Source of the DNA: Apostichopus japonicus
Taxonomy: Eukaryota > Echinodermata > Holothuroidea > Aspidochirotida > Stichopodidae
Assembly: GCF_037975245.1 (NCBI RefSeq)
Contig: NC_092583.1
Location: forward strand, 5,427,264-5,491,263
Direction: 5' to 3'
Length of the DNA: 64,000 nt
Part shown: one piece after another, positions 44,263 through 54,720 of the stretch
How positions within the stretch are numbered: the first letter of the stretch is position 1
How the letters are laid out: each line of letters starts with the position of its first letter
Translations under genes and position numbers: made by a program
Notes under the pieces: generated by a model
Told to the model about the DNA's origin: nothing
The model's input: the letters and a program-made list of their open reading frames with translations, nothing else
The model's database searches: none

Positions 44263-44585
44263 ATGTGTTTCCCTGTTAACATTGTATTGTTTCCCTGTTA
44301 ACATTGTATTGTTCCCTGTTAACATTTTATTATTTCCTAGTTAACATTGTATTATGTCCCTGTTAATATTGTATTATTTCCCTGTTAACATTGTAATATT
44401 TCCCTGTTAACATTGTATGGTATTGTTTTATGTCCCTGTTAACATTGTATTATGTCCCTGTTAACATTGTATTGTTTCCCTGTTAACATTGTATTGTTTC
44501 CCTGTTAACATTGTATTATTTCCCTGTTAACATTGTATTATTTCCCTGTTAACATTGTATTGTTTCCCTGTTAATATTGTATTGT
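44263..44585. repeat. 22-bp tandem array (CCCTGTTAACATTGTATT)
   Basis: About 14 units of 22 bp, each with the palindromic GTTAAC, with minor length variants. Confidence 0.92.
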
Positions 44586-45920
44586 GAGCAGAAATGGATT
44601 TACTCGTTGTCTAGCTGACAGTACTTTTGTCTTTTTTACAACATGTCTGTCATCATTTTGTAGGAATTGCAGAGTTGTCAGTCAATCTTAGTTAGTTGGC
44701 TTCTTTTACTTGTATTTTGTCTACATAAAGTTGGAGGGAAATCATGTTGTTCATTTGCTTCAATTCATATTTAAGCAAGTAAGTTGAAAGGAAATAAAAA
44801 AAAAATTGTCAAACCTTTCACTTTCCTGGCACATACATCAGATACTTGCATTTTAATTTTGACTTTTCATGGTAATATTTTTTATAATAAATTATCAAGC
44901 GTTTTACCATTAAAGCAGTTGGTATAGTTTTACCTTGCCAACCGTATTTTTCTATAAAAACGTTGCATTTTATTGAGAAGTATGAAAAATGTGTCTTGCA
45001 CCTCTACAACCACAAAGAAGTGAACCTTCTACCTACCCTATTTTCTTTTCGTATTTTACAGAGAAAGGTATGTTTTTGCCAAGAAAACAATCATTGTCAA
45101 AACGTTAGCCCAGACATAATTTCGCTAATATCGCTATGAAATCAAATAAACGAAATGAGTACAAAAAAATATGTAAATTTGAGGCATATATTTTATTCCT
45201 TGTGTATGTATGTAACTCTTCAGCTTGTATAGAAGATAACTCATAATGTACATCTTGGTTGAAGTTATTCTTGATGTGTAGAACACCCTTAGTGAGAACA
45301 AGAACCAGTCTCAATATTTCTAGAGACCAGAAGGTTATTTGAGGTCATCGGAGATTGGATTCTGAAACCTTATAAATCAAAAAGTGTGTAATGGATGAAT
45401 AACATACTTGTGTGGGGATTCACCTTAGTGAGTACAGGAAACCTATTATTTTCTTTGGAGGTCAACAAAGGTCAAAGTCTGAAAACCTTGTAAATTGACA
45501 AACTCCAAAACTCAAGATTGGACGGAGTTTAATTATTGTATGTGGATATCCACTTAACTTTATAAAAGGACCATTCAAATATATTTTGAGTTCAAAGGAT
45601 CTTTGCAGGCAATAGAAGTCTGAAAACTTTGTAACACCTTGTAGACAAGATAACTCCAAAGTTAACTTGGAATAACTGAATTCTTGGTATGTGGAACCAC
45701 CTTAGTTAGGTTTTAACTCGTGGTTACTGGAAGCAAAGGAACCTATGCAGTAATGTTGGCGTGTATGTGTCTGTGACACTTGCTTGGGTCTGCAATAACT
45801 CAAGAACGGACTGATGGATATTTGTCGAACTTGCTATGCTGATGTATTATAATGAGAAGGTGTCCCCTCTCGTTTCGGCGCAGATCTTATGCATATTTAT
45901 GCGGTCAAATGTAAAAATCT
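44586..45920. other. No gene recognised
   Basis: Contains a poly-A run with AATAAA near 44792-44805, followed by AT-rich spacer. From about 45300 the degenerate GGTCA-rich dispersed repeat begins. Short ORFs lack any domain. Confidence 0.5.
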
Positions 45921-46640
45921 TTACATTGCAATAACTTTGCAACCTTAAGTCTGATTGTAGCCAACCTTGGTGCTTGCAGTTGTTTAATAGCTGGTACATG
46001 TAGGCTTAATTATTTTGGGACCATCTGGGCCCCAAAAATTCCAGGCACACATTTCGGCTGGGTCCCCAAATTTTATTTTCATTTAGGGACACATTCTTGA
46101 ATTTGTAGGGCCCAATATTTTCGGACCATTTGGGCCCACAGCTCTTTACATTGCAATAACTCTGCAACTTTAAGTCGGATTGAAGTTGGTATACAGCTGT
46201 TGGTTAATAGCAGGTACATGTAGGCCATCAGTGCCTCAAAAAATGCCGGGCCCATATTTGGGCGGGTTGGCTCAAACTTTATTTCCACGTCAAAAGCATT
46301 TTGGGACACATTCTTTGGGCCCGAATTTGTGGGGCCCAATATGTCTGGAACTATTTAGGCCCACAATTTTGGGGGTTGGATTTTTGGTGGCAAATATATT
46401 TTTTGGCCACTTTGGGCCAAAGATGGGACCATTAAGGCGCAAATTTTATCGGGCCTAAGTTTTTTTGGGGAGGGACCAAAATGTTTAATTGCAATAACTC
46501 CACAACCTTAAATCGGATTGTATCCAAACTTGGAGTACAGATGTTGGTTAATAGCTGCTGGTATGTGTCAGCCTAAATAGTTTAAGCCAATCAGGGCCCG
46601 ACATTTTGTCACGCCCATCCTGGGAACCAAATTTTGTTTG
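45921..46640. repeat. Three diverged copies of a GCAATAACT-containing repeat
   Basis: TTGCAATAACT followed by GCAAC..TTAA and a GGATTG/TGATTG segment occurs at about 45927, 46148 and 46488. Each is followed by TTAATAGC and GGTACATGTAGGC-like sequence. The segments between are rich in GGGCCC and TTTGGG. Confidence 0.6.
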
Positions 46641-49298
46641 GACTTTTTTTGCCTAAATCTGTTTGAGCCAACATATTTCTGGACCCAATTTGACTTTACT
46701 GTTTAATTTTACTTTACTTTACGGAGTGACTGATATGGTACCTGACCATGAGTTAAGTTGATACTATGCCTATTCATAAGAGACAGTGTCTGTCGTAGTA
46801 TTGTGTGATGACATATACATCACAGGTCTTCCCTGTAAGCAAGGAACCATAGTGCCCATTGAGCTCTTGTTCTTTCATGGCTATTAACCAGTAAGAGTCA
46901 CTTTAGTTCTTAGCTGAGGTGGATTGTTCAGCACACACGGTCTCAGTTTTTTTTACCATAAATTAATATTTGTTGTTAGTTTTGCTTTAGTTTTGATAAT
47001 TCTTACATCACTTGTGATTACCATAAACCAGTTTTGGTAATCATGAATGTAGAAATGTACAAACTATTTGCAGAGGAATACGTCACTACAATAACATTTG
47101 CTGACACTGTATTTTGAGTTGTAACCATCCTCTGCCATCCTAGCTAATGAATTAACTAATACACTTGTTATTACCTATTTGCTTCTATAGGGAAAGTGAG
47201 ATATTGCAGTTCGTTGGTCAGTTGAGCCTATTAGGCTATTGCAGTTGCCATATTAATGGTTGCCATGGTAATAGTTAATGTTCCTGAGTAGCGAGCTTCT
47301 GAGGGTGACCGGAAGTCCATATTTACAGGAGAGCTCCTACACTTCTCAAAGACTTCCAGAACGAAAGGTCCAAGATGAAATTAATAAAAAGCGATTATTT
47401 GCTATAAATCCAAGGGAAATATTGAAATGGCATGCAACCTTCACAGGTATAACGGGAAGTACTATCAAAATATATGGTAACTGTGGTCACAACGTCAAAT
47501 GTTCATATTTTGTATCAACAACTAAATGACTAGACCAATTTTCTTTAAACTTGATAGGTACCTGCCACATGATCAGGACTTGTGTCTTACAGACCCTCAG
47601 AACGAAAGGTTGAAGATCAAATTAAGTGAAGTCATTCTCGCTTTAACTCCAAGAAAAAGGATGAATTGACATGCATGATTTCGCAGATATAATAGGAAGT
47701 CAAGTACTCTCAAAGTATGTAGTCAACATGGTTACAGAGCTCGAAAGGTCAACGAAAGGTCAAAGGTGTCGGTAACAAGCGACATTTTTAACTTTCAGGC
47801 AGAGTATTGCATTGACATCCAACCTTGAAAAATGTGATGAACATGTCAAGCACTATCAAAATACGTGGTTACCATTGCAACTAAGGTCAATGGTCAACAT
47901 CAGAGGTCAAAGATAAAATAAGTCAAAAGGTGTTTTGTTTTGGCTGTAACTCCAAGGCGAATCATTGATTTGACTAACAACCTCAGTTACAATAGTGATG
48001 TAAAGTAAATCAAATCATGTGGTTGTTATGGTAACAAAAGTGAACGGTCAGAGTTCAAAGGTCAAAATAAAAGAGAAGGGACTGTTTGCTATAACTCCAA
48101 AGGGAAGCATTGAAAAACACTGGATATTTCACCTATGAGGTCACCAATCACTACAGGCACGAGTTTACATTACATGGCCAGGCACCTACCCACCAAGTTT
48201 GAGCGTGATCGGCTTAGGGCGTAGAAGAGTTCGCGACACTATTTCGCACAATATTGGTAGGCCAATTCTACCTTTAATTTAGTTGACCCCGACCCTAAAC
48301 ACCTAAATCTGTCCAGTTTTCTTATTTTTATCAGAATTCTCTACATTTCGTATAGTTAAATGCCTTTTCCAACATGCTCATGCTGACATGCCAAAAATTG
48401 CTAATAATCAGCTTTTAGGTTTTTGACAGTTGGCCTATAACGTCATGAATCAAGCAGGCACAAGTGTTCATGGTCACGCACCTACCCACTAATTTTGAAC
48501 TTGATCAGACTTACAGTCTAGGAGGAGTTTGCGACTCACTTTTTCGCACAAATTAGGTCTATTGTACCTTTGACCTCAATTGACTTTTACCCTGACTCTA
48601 AATCTGACTTACTTCAAAATTTGCCTCGTCGTTCTCTACATATCGTGTGGTTTAATGCCGTTTTACAACATGTTGGCATGCATGAAATGGCTAAAACCAA
48701 AATGACGTAATCAATCACGCAGCGGGAGATTACATGGTCTGGCACCTACCCGCCAAATTTGAACTTGATTGGACTTTCGTTTTAGGAGTTCGCGACACTT
48801 ATTTGCTCACACACACAAGCTCACAAACTTCCTCTCATTTCTTAAGTGATGAAGTACATTATCTCATCTCCCTATAATTACATGCAGGGAGATGAGATAT
48901 CAATGATGACTGAGGTCAAAGGTCAAGTACAAATGGTTTGTTCATTGCGGCATTCATAAATAGGGGTACATTTGAAAATGTGTTATGTAGCTCATAAGCA
49001 ATTATTCATGAAAGTGATTCTGTTATCAATAATGTAAACATTGGGACATAATACATGCATATTTTATATTTGTGTGAATACATCTTTTTAAACTTCTCGA
49101 AATTGAAATTCAATTTAAGAGAAATATCTAAAGAAGATATACAAAGACGATATGATATCGAAATAAAATTCCACCCGAAGCCATCGTTCAAGAGATCGAG
49201 AGGAAGTACACGGGAACTCAAGAGATCTCTTCCCTTTCTTTATTATTAATACTTCCAATATATTGGAATATGGATAATCTCATGTCATATCAAACTTG
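46641..49298. repeat. Dispersed repeat region rich in AGGTCA and CACCTACC motifs; no gene
   Basis: Loosely repeated blocks with GCTATAACTCCAA, AAAGGTCAAAGGTC and GGCACCTACCCACCAA (about 48180, 48480, 48740). The last motif recurs inverted inside the LU cluster introns (about 51320, 53080, 55390), so it marks a dispersed family. A perfect 13-bp-arm hairpin lies at 48861-48898. No exon was supported. Confidence 0.6.
48861..48898. repeat. Perfect hairpin, 13-bp arms
   Basis: ATCTCATCTCCCT and its exact complement AGGGAGATGAGAT flank a 12-nt loop. It is followed by a direct repeat of AGGTCA spaced by one base at 48913-48925. Confidence 0.8.
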
Positions 49299-49345
49299 CA
49301 GCCTTTTGGCTAAGATCATGGTTAGTATCTGTTCCCTTTCGAGGG
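49299..49345 (+). ncRNA. U2 snRNA 5'-end-like sequence
   Basis: GCCTTTTGGCTAAGATCA followed by AGTATCTGTTC matches nucleotides of about 10-42 of U2 snRNA, including the branch-point-pairing segment, with changes between the two blocks. After 49345 it diverges from U2 into GGGGAATGGTGATGCACACC. It is a truncated U2 pseudogene or the head of an snRNA-derived SINE. I cannot define the 3' end. Confidence 0.6.
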
Positions 49346-49936
49346 GAATGGTGATGCACACCCAAGGATGATCACACAGTCACAGTCCCGATGCAAGGGG
49401 ACTGGGGTTGAGAGCGGATCAGTCGTTCGGTAGTTTGGTTTTCGTGCCCAGGTTCTTTCCTGAGCGACTCTTTCTTAAAAAGTATCCAACTTGCAACCTT
49501 CATTTCAACGATTATGTATACATGTTAAACGATGATTCCTGTACACTTTCTTCTCAGAAGAAATACATTATTTGCAAAACCCCTCTGCAAATTTTGCGTC
49601 CTGGAGTTATTTCGTAAACAATCTTTGCATACTGCCTCCATTGAATGACTGAAATTAAGAAACCCTTTAACTGAGTATGATTTACATAGACCTGTGTATG
49701 TAATATACATAGATAGTAAACAACTGCAATATTTATGGTGACACTGATATATGATTTGGAACGTACACTGTATGTTGATGCCTGTACTTGACCTACATTA
49801 CTTGCTACAGTATACGGTGCAAGAACTACATGTATTTATCCTTTTGGTACCATTTCAGGCCCAATCCTGCAGTTACACCATTGTGGTGTCGTTCACGCCA
49901 ATACTTAGATCGAAACTTCACGTAGAATGGTCGGAT

Positions 49937-50166
49937 TCAATTTGTCATTACGTACATAAGAGAATCAAAGATAGGTAATTCTGCTGGTGGATTCTCTCTA
50001 GACACATTGCACAGTAGAAGTCTTTCATCAAATGTAAACGTCCTGCAAAAGTGAAATACACATAGCAACGCGCATTTTATAATACTTCCCACCTCTTGGC
50101 TCAACAAAATGTCATCAGTAGAAATTGTAGAGTGACCAACCAGCTTGAATACAACGCTCTTGTCAC
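49937..50166 (-). CDS. PAN/apple-like terminal exon of the LU gene (phase-1 reading)
   Basis: After acceptor AAATGCAG, the phase-1 reading is open for 75 codons to a stop. It contains GSIIKCALLCVFHFCRTFTF and LLLCNVS, the cysteine and aromatic pattern of a PAN/apple domain. Phase 1 fits direct splicing from the end of an LU plus Thr-rich module (phase 1). The end (SLMYVMTN) is unusual for a PAN domain, so another exon may follow. In phase 0 the same exon gives the hydrophobic tail at 50101-50166. Confidence 0.55.
50101..50166 (-). CDS. Alternative phase-0 reading: hydrophobic C-terminal tail
   Basis: If spliced from the 137-nt exon (which ends phase 0), this exon encodes VTRALYSSW followed by LVTLQFLLMTFC and a stop. 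A short hydrophobic C terminus is what a GPI-anchor signal looks like, and LU proteins are commonly GPI-anchored. It competes with the PAN-like reading of the same exon; only transcripts can decide. Confidence 0.4.
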   Translation of the reverse strand: MTRALYSSWLVTLQFLLMTFC

Positions 50167-50580
50167 CTGCATTTGGAAAAAAAGTCGAATGATACGGTAG
50201 AGAAAGTAATAATTGTACAACCAATTCAGTTTCGCTCTTTCAATTAAACTTGTTGATTATTGATTTTCGTGAGCGACACTGATGGTTAAGAAATCAATTG
50301 TGTAGACCTCGTCACAGTAAATACAAACATATTCGCTATGGTCAAATGTTTACTGATACCCCTATAATTACTAGTTAAAATTGGATTGTAAAGTACTATT
50401 GTGTTCTTCTTTGCCAAAAGGTTAATCGATTTGTAAAAAGTAGCATGAGACTGATTAAGGTAGAATGTGTGAGTAGTCGTTGCCGCCGAAAGACTACATG
50501 TTCTGGCGCAGTAAATGAAATCGCAAAGATGAACTAATTGGCGTTGGAAAACACCATAATTCCAAAACTATGCTTCTAAC

Positions 50581-50717
50581 CTTGTTCGCAGCCAGGAAAT
50601 GCCTGTATATTTGCTGCACATTACGTGTGGCAATATTGAGGATAACACAGTCCATCAACTGCTCACTTTCTACATGAAAGTTATAGATCAGTTCTGTGCA
50701 ATCTATTTCAGTCACGT
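50581..50717 (-). CDS. LU cluster module 1, 137-nt frame-breaking exon
   Basis: Open exon, phase 1 to 0. It encodes DVTEIDCTELIYNFHVESEQ and LMDCVILNIATRN, ending FLAANK. Acceptor TTATCAG, donor AAG|GTTAGA. I do not recognise the domain. The same exon follows each of the three modules. Its length is not a multiple of 3, so including it changes the downstream frame. Confidence 0.6.
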
Positions 50718-50788
50718 CTGATAAGCAGTCCAGCTTCATAATAGGTAACGCAGTTAATTAATATTCAAGAAACAATTGTAATCGATAC

Positions 50789-51242
50789 CTTTGTCTGACT
50801 CGGTCGTCGTCGATGTAGTTGTCTCGATAGGTTTTGTGATATCATTTGTGACAGTCGTAGGATTTCTGTCTTGAATACTCTCTCTGGTACTTGTGTCCGT
50901 TGATATTAGACGTTCATCAGATCTGGTAGTAGTTACTATTGTTTGATCTCGAGTCCACGTGCCTAGCAGAGCAGTTTCCACAGTAGTGACATATGGAGTG
51001 CTAGCTTTTAGCGTGGTTATTCCATCCTGTGTGGAGGTTTCAACATTTGCAGCCTGGGCTGGGACTTCCATTTCGTTACATAGGTTCCTGTCGTTACAAC
51101 AATAGTAACATACAGACGGTGAGGTATCGGGGTGACATCCATTAGTATTCTGTGATTCTTGATTCTTGCACGCTAAATCTTGTTTGCACTCTTTACTGAC
51201 TCTGTGTTGACCGTTCTCATCTCGTATCGTGTTCATGCATAC
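50789..51242 (-). CDS. LU cluster module 1, second LU exon plus Thr-rich stalk
   Basis: 454 nt, phase 0 to 1. It starts VCMNTIRDENGQ after acceptor TTACACAG and completes the LU three-finger domain with CYYCCNDRNLCN. It then runs about 90 residues of Thr/Ser-rich, probably O-glycosylated stalk ending TTESDK. It pairs with the first LU exon at 51933-52012. Donor AAAG|GTATCG. Confidence 0.8.
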
Positions 51243-51770
51243 CTGTGTAAAGTCAATTTAGGGACAATAAGAGCGATGGCTCCATTTTAAACAAGGAATA
51301 TTGAACGATGAGAGAAAAACTTGTTGGGTAGGTGCCTGATCATGAAAAGTCGTGCCTGCGTGATTGATGACGTCAAAGGTCTAATGTCTGAGATGAAAAC
51401 CCTAAATATAGGTTTTTTAGCCATGTTCTGTTTGTCAATAATGTAGGAAAAGGCTTTACACCACACTATATGAAGAGAATAATGGGACAAAAGTCTAAAA
51501 TAATTCAGATGTTGGTGTTTGTTTTTGGGGTCGAAGGCAAAGGTCAATTGAAATCAATCACTTTCGCCATGGAGAAGACGAGATCTGCAACTCCATGGAT
51601 TTCCCTCTTGTTTGACACGTTGCGATAAAAGAGACATTTAATATATAGGAAAAGTGATATGTATGTTTCTAACATGTTACGATGTAAGGACAGTTGGGTT
51701 CCATTACACAACAAGCTATGAGTGGCATGTCCAATTTTTCAGAGAGTGACTATATAGTAACATTGCTACT

Positions 51771-51802
51771 AAACGATTCCTCTTATATAACAGGAATCGT
51801 TT
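51771..51802. repeat. Hairpin conserved in LU module 1
   Basis: Perfect 10-bp arms AAACGATTCC/GGAATCGTTT around TCTTATATAACA, in the intron between the two LU exons. Exact counterparts lie at 53518-53549 and 55781-55812. Confidence 0.7.
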
Positions 51803-51932
51803 AAGAGAAATGTTCCATACTATGGATTACTTCTCTCATTTGGTAAATTGGGATAGTAAATATCTCAGTGCCTTTAACTAGTGACAGAGTTACATCAGTT
51901 GTTTTCGAGGTGAAAATAAATATCATACTTAC

Positions 51933-52012
51933 CTCATCGGATCCACACGTCTGCCATCCTAGGCATTCTATGTCTGAGTTAGGTGTATCAGAGCACGTGT
52001 AACAGTCTAACC
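51933..52012 (-). CDS. LU cluster module 1, first LU exon
   Basis: 80 nt, phase 1 to 0, acceptor TTTTCACAG, donor GAG|GTAAGT. It encodes LDCYTCSDTPNSDIECLGWQ then TCGSDE, the first finger of an LU (Ly6/uPAR) domain with the hallmark CxxC start. No signal-peptide exon lies between it and module 2. Confidence 0.85.
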
Positions 52013-52333
52013 CTGTGAAAACAACCAGCGTAGTTCCACACACATCTTAAATTATATCATATGTTTATACTACATAGGCCATTGGTGCGTTTATATCAAA
52101 TATTTATGCTACATAGAACAGAGGTGCGGTTATATCAAATGTTTATACTACATAGGCTAGTGGTGCCAACTTGGTTAATCGATTTCGTAAAGAGTAGCAA
52201 GAGACTGATTAAGGTAGAATGTGTGAGTAGTCGTTGCCGCCGAAAGACTACGTGTTCTGGCGCGGTAATGAAATCGCAAAGATGAACTAATTGGCGTTGA
52301 AAAACACCGTGATTCCAAAACTATGCTTCTAAC

Positions 52334-52470
52334 CTTGTTCGCAGCCAGGAAATGCCTGTATATTTGCTGCACATTACGTGTGGCAATATTGAGGATAACA
52401 CAGTCCATCAACTGCTCACTTTCTACATAAAAGTTATAGATCAGTTCTATACAATTTATTTCAGTCACGT
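52334..52470 (-). CDS. LU cluster module 2, 137-nt frame-breaking exon
   Basis: Same length, phases and splice sites as in module 1. It encodes DVTEINCIELIYNFYVESEQ and LMDCVILNIATRN, with three residue differences from module 1. It is open and has the donor AAG|GTTAGA. Confidence 0.6.
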
Positions 52471-52548
52471 CTTATAAGATGTCTGAACGAACAGCCTCAT
52501 AAGCTGAACGTAGTTAATTAATATTCAAGAAACAATTGTAATCAATAC

Positions 52549-52999
52549 CTTTGTCTGACTCAGTCGTCGATGTAGTTGTCTCGATAGGTTTTGTGATATC
52601 ATTTGTGACAGTCGTAGGATTTCTGTCTTGAATACTCTCTCTGGTACTTGTGTCCGTTGATATTAGACGTTCATCAGATCTGGTAGTGGTTACTATTGTT
52701 TGATCTCGAGTCCACGTGCCTAGCAGAGTAGTTTCCACAGTAGTGACATATGGAGTGCTAGCTTTTAGCGTGGTTATTCCATCCTGTGTGGAGGTTTCAA
52801 CATTTGCAGCCAGGGCTGGGACTTCCATCTCGTTACATAGGTTCCTGTCGTTACAACAGTAGTAGCATACAGATGGTGACGTATCGGGATGACATCCTTG
52901 AGTATTCTGTGATTCTTGATTATTGCACGCTAAATCTTGTTTGCACTCTTTACTGACTCTATGTTGACCGTTCTCATCTCGTATCGTGTTCATGCATAC
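52549..52999 (-). CDS. LU cluster module 2, second LU exon plus Thr-rich stalk
   Basis: 451 nt, phase 0 to 1, one codon shorter than module 1 in the Thr run. It encodes VCMNTIRDENGQ, CYYCCNDRNLCN and a Thr-rich stalk. It is almost identical to modules 1 and 3, so the duplication is recent or gene conversion is active. Confidence 0.8.
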
Positions 53000-53517
53000 C
53001 TGTGTAAAGTCAATTTAGGGACAATGAGAGCGATGAGTCCTTTTTAAGCAAGGAATATTGAACAATGAGAGAAAAACTTGTTGGGTAGGTGCCTGATTAT
53101 GTTAAGTCGTGCCTGCGTGATTGATGACATAATAGGTCTAAGGTCAGAGATGAAAATCCCCAAAATTGGTTTTTAGCCATTTTCTGCTTGTCAATAATGT
53201 AGGAAAAGGCTTTACACCACACTATATGTAAAGAGTAATGGGACGAAGTCTAAAATAATACAGATGTTGGTGTTTGGGGTCGAAGGCAAAAGTCAATTGA
53301 AATCAATCACTTTCGTCATTGAGAAGAGGAGATCTGCAACTCCATGGATTGCCCCCTTGTTTGACACGTTGTGTTAAAAGAGACATTTAATATATAGGAA
53401 AAGTGATACGTATGTTTCTAACATGTTACGATGTGGACAGTTGGGTTCCATTAAACAACAAGCTATGAGTGACATGTCCAAGTTTCCAGAGGGTGACTAT
53501 ATAGTAACATTGCTACT

Positions 53518-53549
53518 AAACGATTCCTCTTATATAACAGGAATCGTTT
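53518..53549. repeat. Hairpin conserved in LU module 2
   Basis: Same AAACGATTCC/GGAATCGTTT stem and TCTTATATAACA loop as in modules 1 and 3. Confidence 0.7.
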
Positions 53550-53679
53550 AAGAGAAATGTTCCATTCTGTGGATCACTTCTCTCATTTGGTAAATTGGGA
53601 TAGTAAATGTCTCAGTGCCTTTAACTAGTGACAGAGCTGCATCAGTTTTTTTCAAGGTTAAAATAAATCTCAGACTTAC

Positions 53680-53759
53680 CTCATCGGATCCACACGTCTG
53701 CGACCCTAGGCAATCTATATCTGAGTTAGATGTATCAGAGCACGTGTAACAGCTTAACC
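53680..53759 (-). CDS. LU cluster module 2, first LU exon
   Basis: 80 nt, phase 1 to 0. It encodes LSCYTCSDTSNSDIDCLGSQ then TCGSDE. Same acceptor (TTTTCACAG) and donor (GAG|GTAAGT) as the other modules. Only about 290 bp separate it from the 137-nt exon of module 3, too little for an independent promoter and signal-peptide exon plus the 3' end of another gene. Confidence 0.85.
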
Positions 53760-54045
53760 CTGTGAAAACAACCAGCGTAATTCCAAACACATCTTAAATG
53801 ACATCATATGTTCATACTACATAGGCCAGTGGTGCGGTTATATCAATTGTTTATACTACATAGGCCAGTGGTGCCAAAAGGTTCATCGATTTGTAAAGAG
53901 TAGCATGAGACTTATTAAGGTAGAATGTGTGTAAGTAGTAGTCGTTGCCGCCGAAAGACTACATGTTCTGGCGCAGTAATGAAATCGCAAAGATGAGCTA
54001 AGTGGTGTTGAAAAACAACCGTAGTTCCAAAAGTATGCTTCTAAC

Positions 54046-54182
54046 ATTGTTTGCAGCCAGTAAATGTCTGTACTTTTGCTTTTCATAACGTGTGGCAATA
54101 TTGAGGATAACACAGGCCATTAACTGCTCACTTTCTACATGAAAGTTGTAGATCAGTTCTATACAAATTATTACACCCACGT
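54046..54182 (-). CDS. LU cluster module 3, 137-nt frame-breaking exon (diverged)
   Basis: Open and phase 1 to 0 like the others, but more diverged: DVGVIICIELIYNFHVESEQ, then LMACVILNIATRYEKQKYRH. The donor is weakened to AAT|GTTAGA. This is the copy nearest the signal-peptide exon. Confidence 0.55.
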
Positions 54183-54269
54183 CTGATAAGCTGTCTGTAC
54201 GAACAGCTTCATAAGAGGTAACGTAGTTAATTAGTTAATTAATATTCAAGAAACAATTGTAATCGATAC

Positions 54270-54720
54270 CTTTGTCTGGCTCAGTCGTCGATGTAGTTGT
54301 CTCGATAGCTTTTGTGATATCATTTGTGACAGTCGTAGGATTTCTGTCTTGAATACTCTCTGTGGTACTTGTGTCCGTAGATAGTAGACGTTCATCAGAT
54401 CTGGTAGTGGTTACTATTGTTTGATCTCGAGTCCACGTGCCTAGCAGAGTAGTTTCCACAGTAGTGACATGTGGATTGCTAACTTTTAGCGTGGATATTC
54501 CATCCTGTGTGGAGGTTTCAACATTTGCAGCCAGGGCTGGGACTTCCATTTCGTTACATAGGTTCCTGTCGTTACAACAGTAGTAGCATACAGACGGTGA
54601 CGTATCGGGATGACATCCTTGAGTATTCTGTGATTCTTGATTATTGCACGCTAAATCTTGTTTGCACTCTTTACTGACTCTATGTTGACCGTTCTCATCT
54701 CGTATCGTGTTCATGCATAC
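54270..54720 (-). CDS. LU cluster module 3, second LU exon plus Thr-rich stalk
   Basis: 451 nt, phase 0 to 1, acceptor ACACAG. It encodes VCMNTIRDENGQ, CYYCCNDRNLCN and a Thr-rich stalk ending TTEPDK. It pairs with the first LU exon at 55944-56023. Confidence 0.8.

Noticed and set aside
47740-48925. Nuclear-receptor response elements (AGGTCA direct repeats)
   Set aside because: The motif is part of a degenerate dispersed repeat with many partial copies, so a regulatory role cannot be claimed from sequence.
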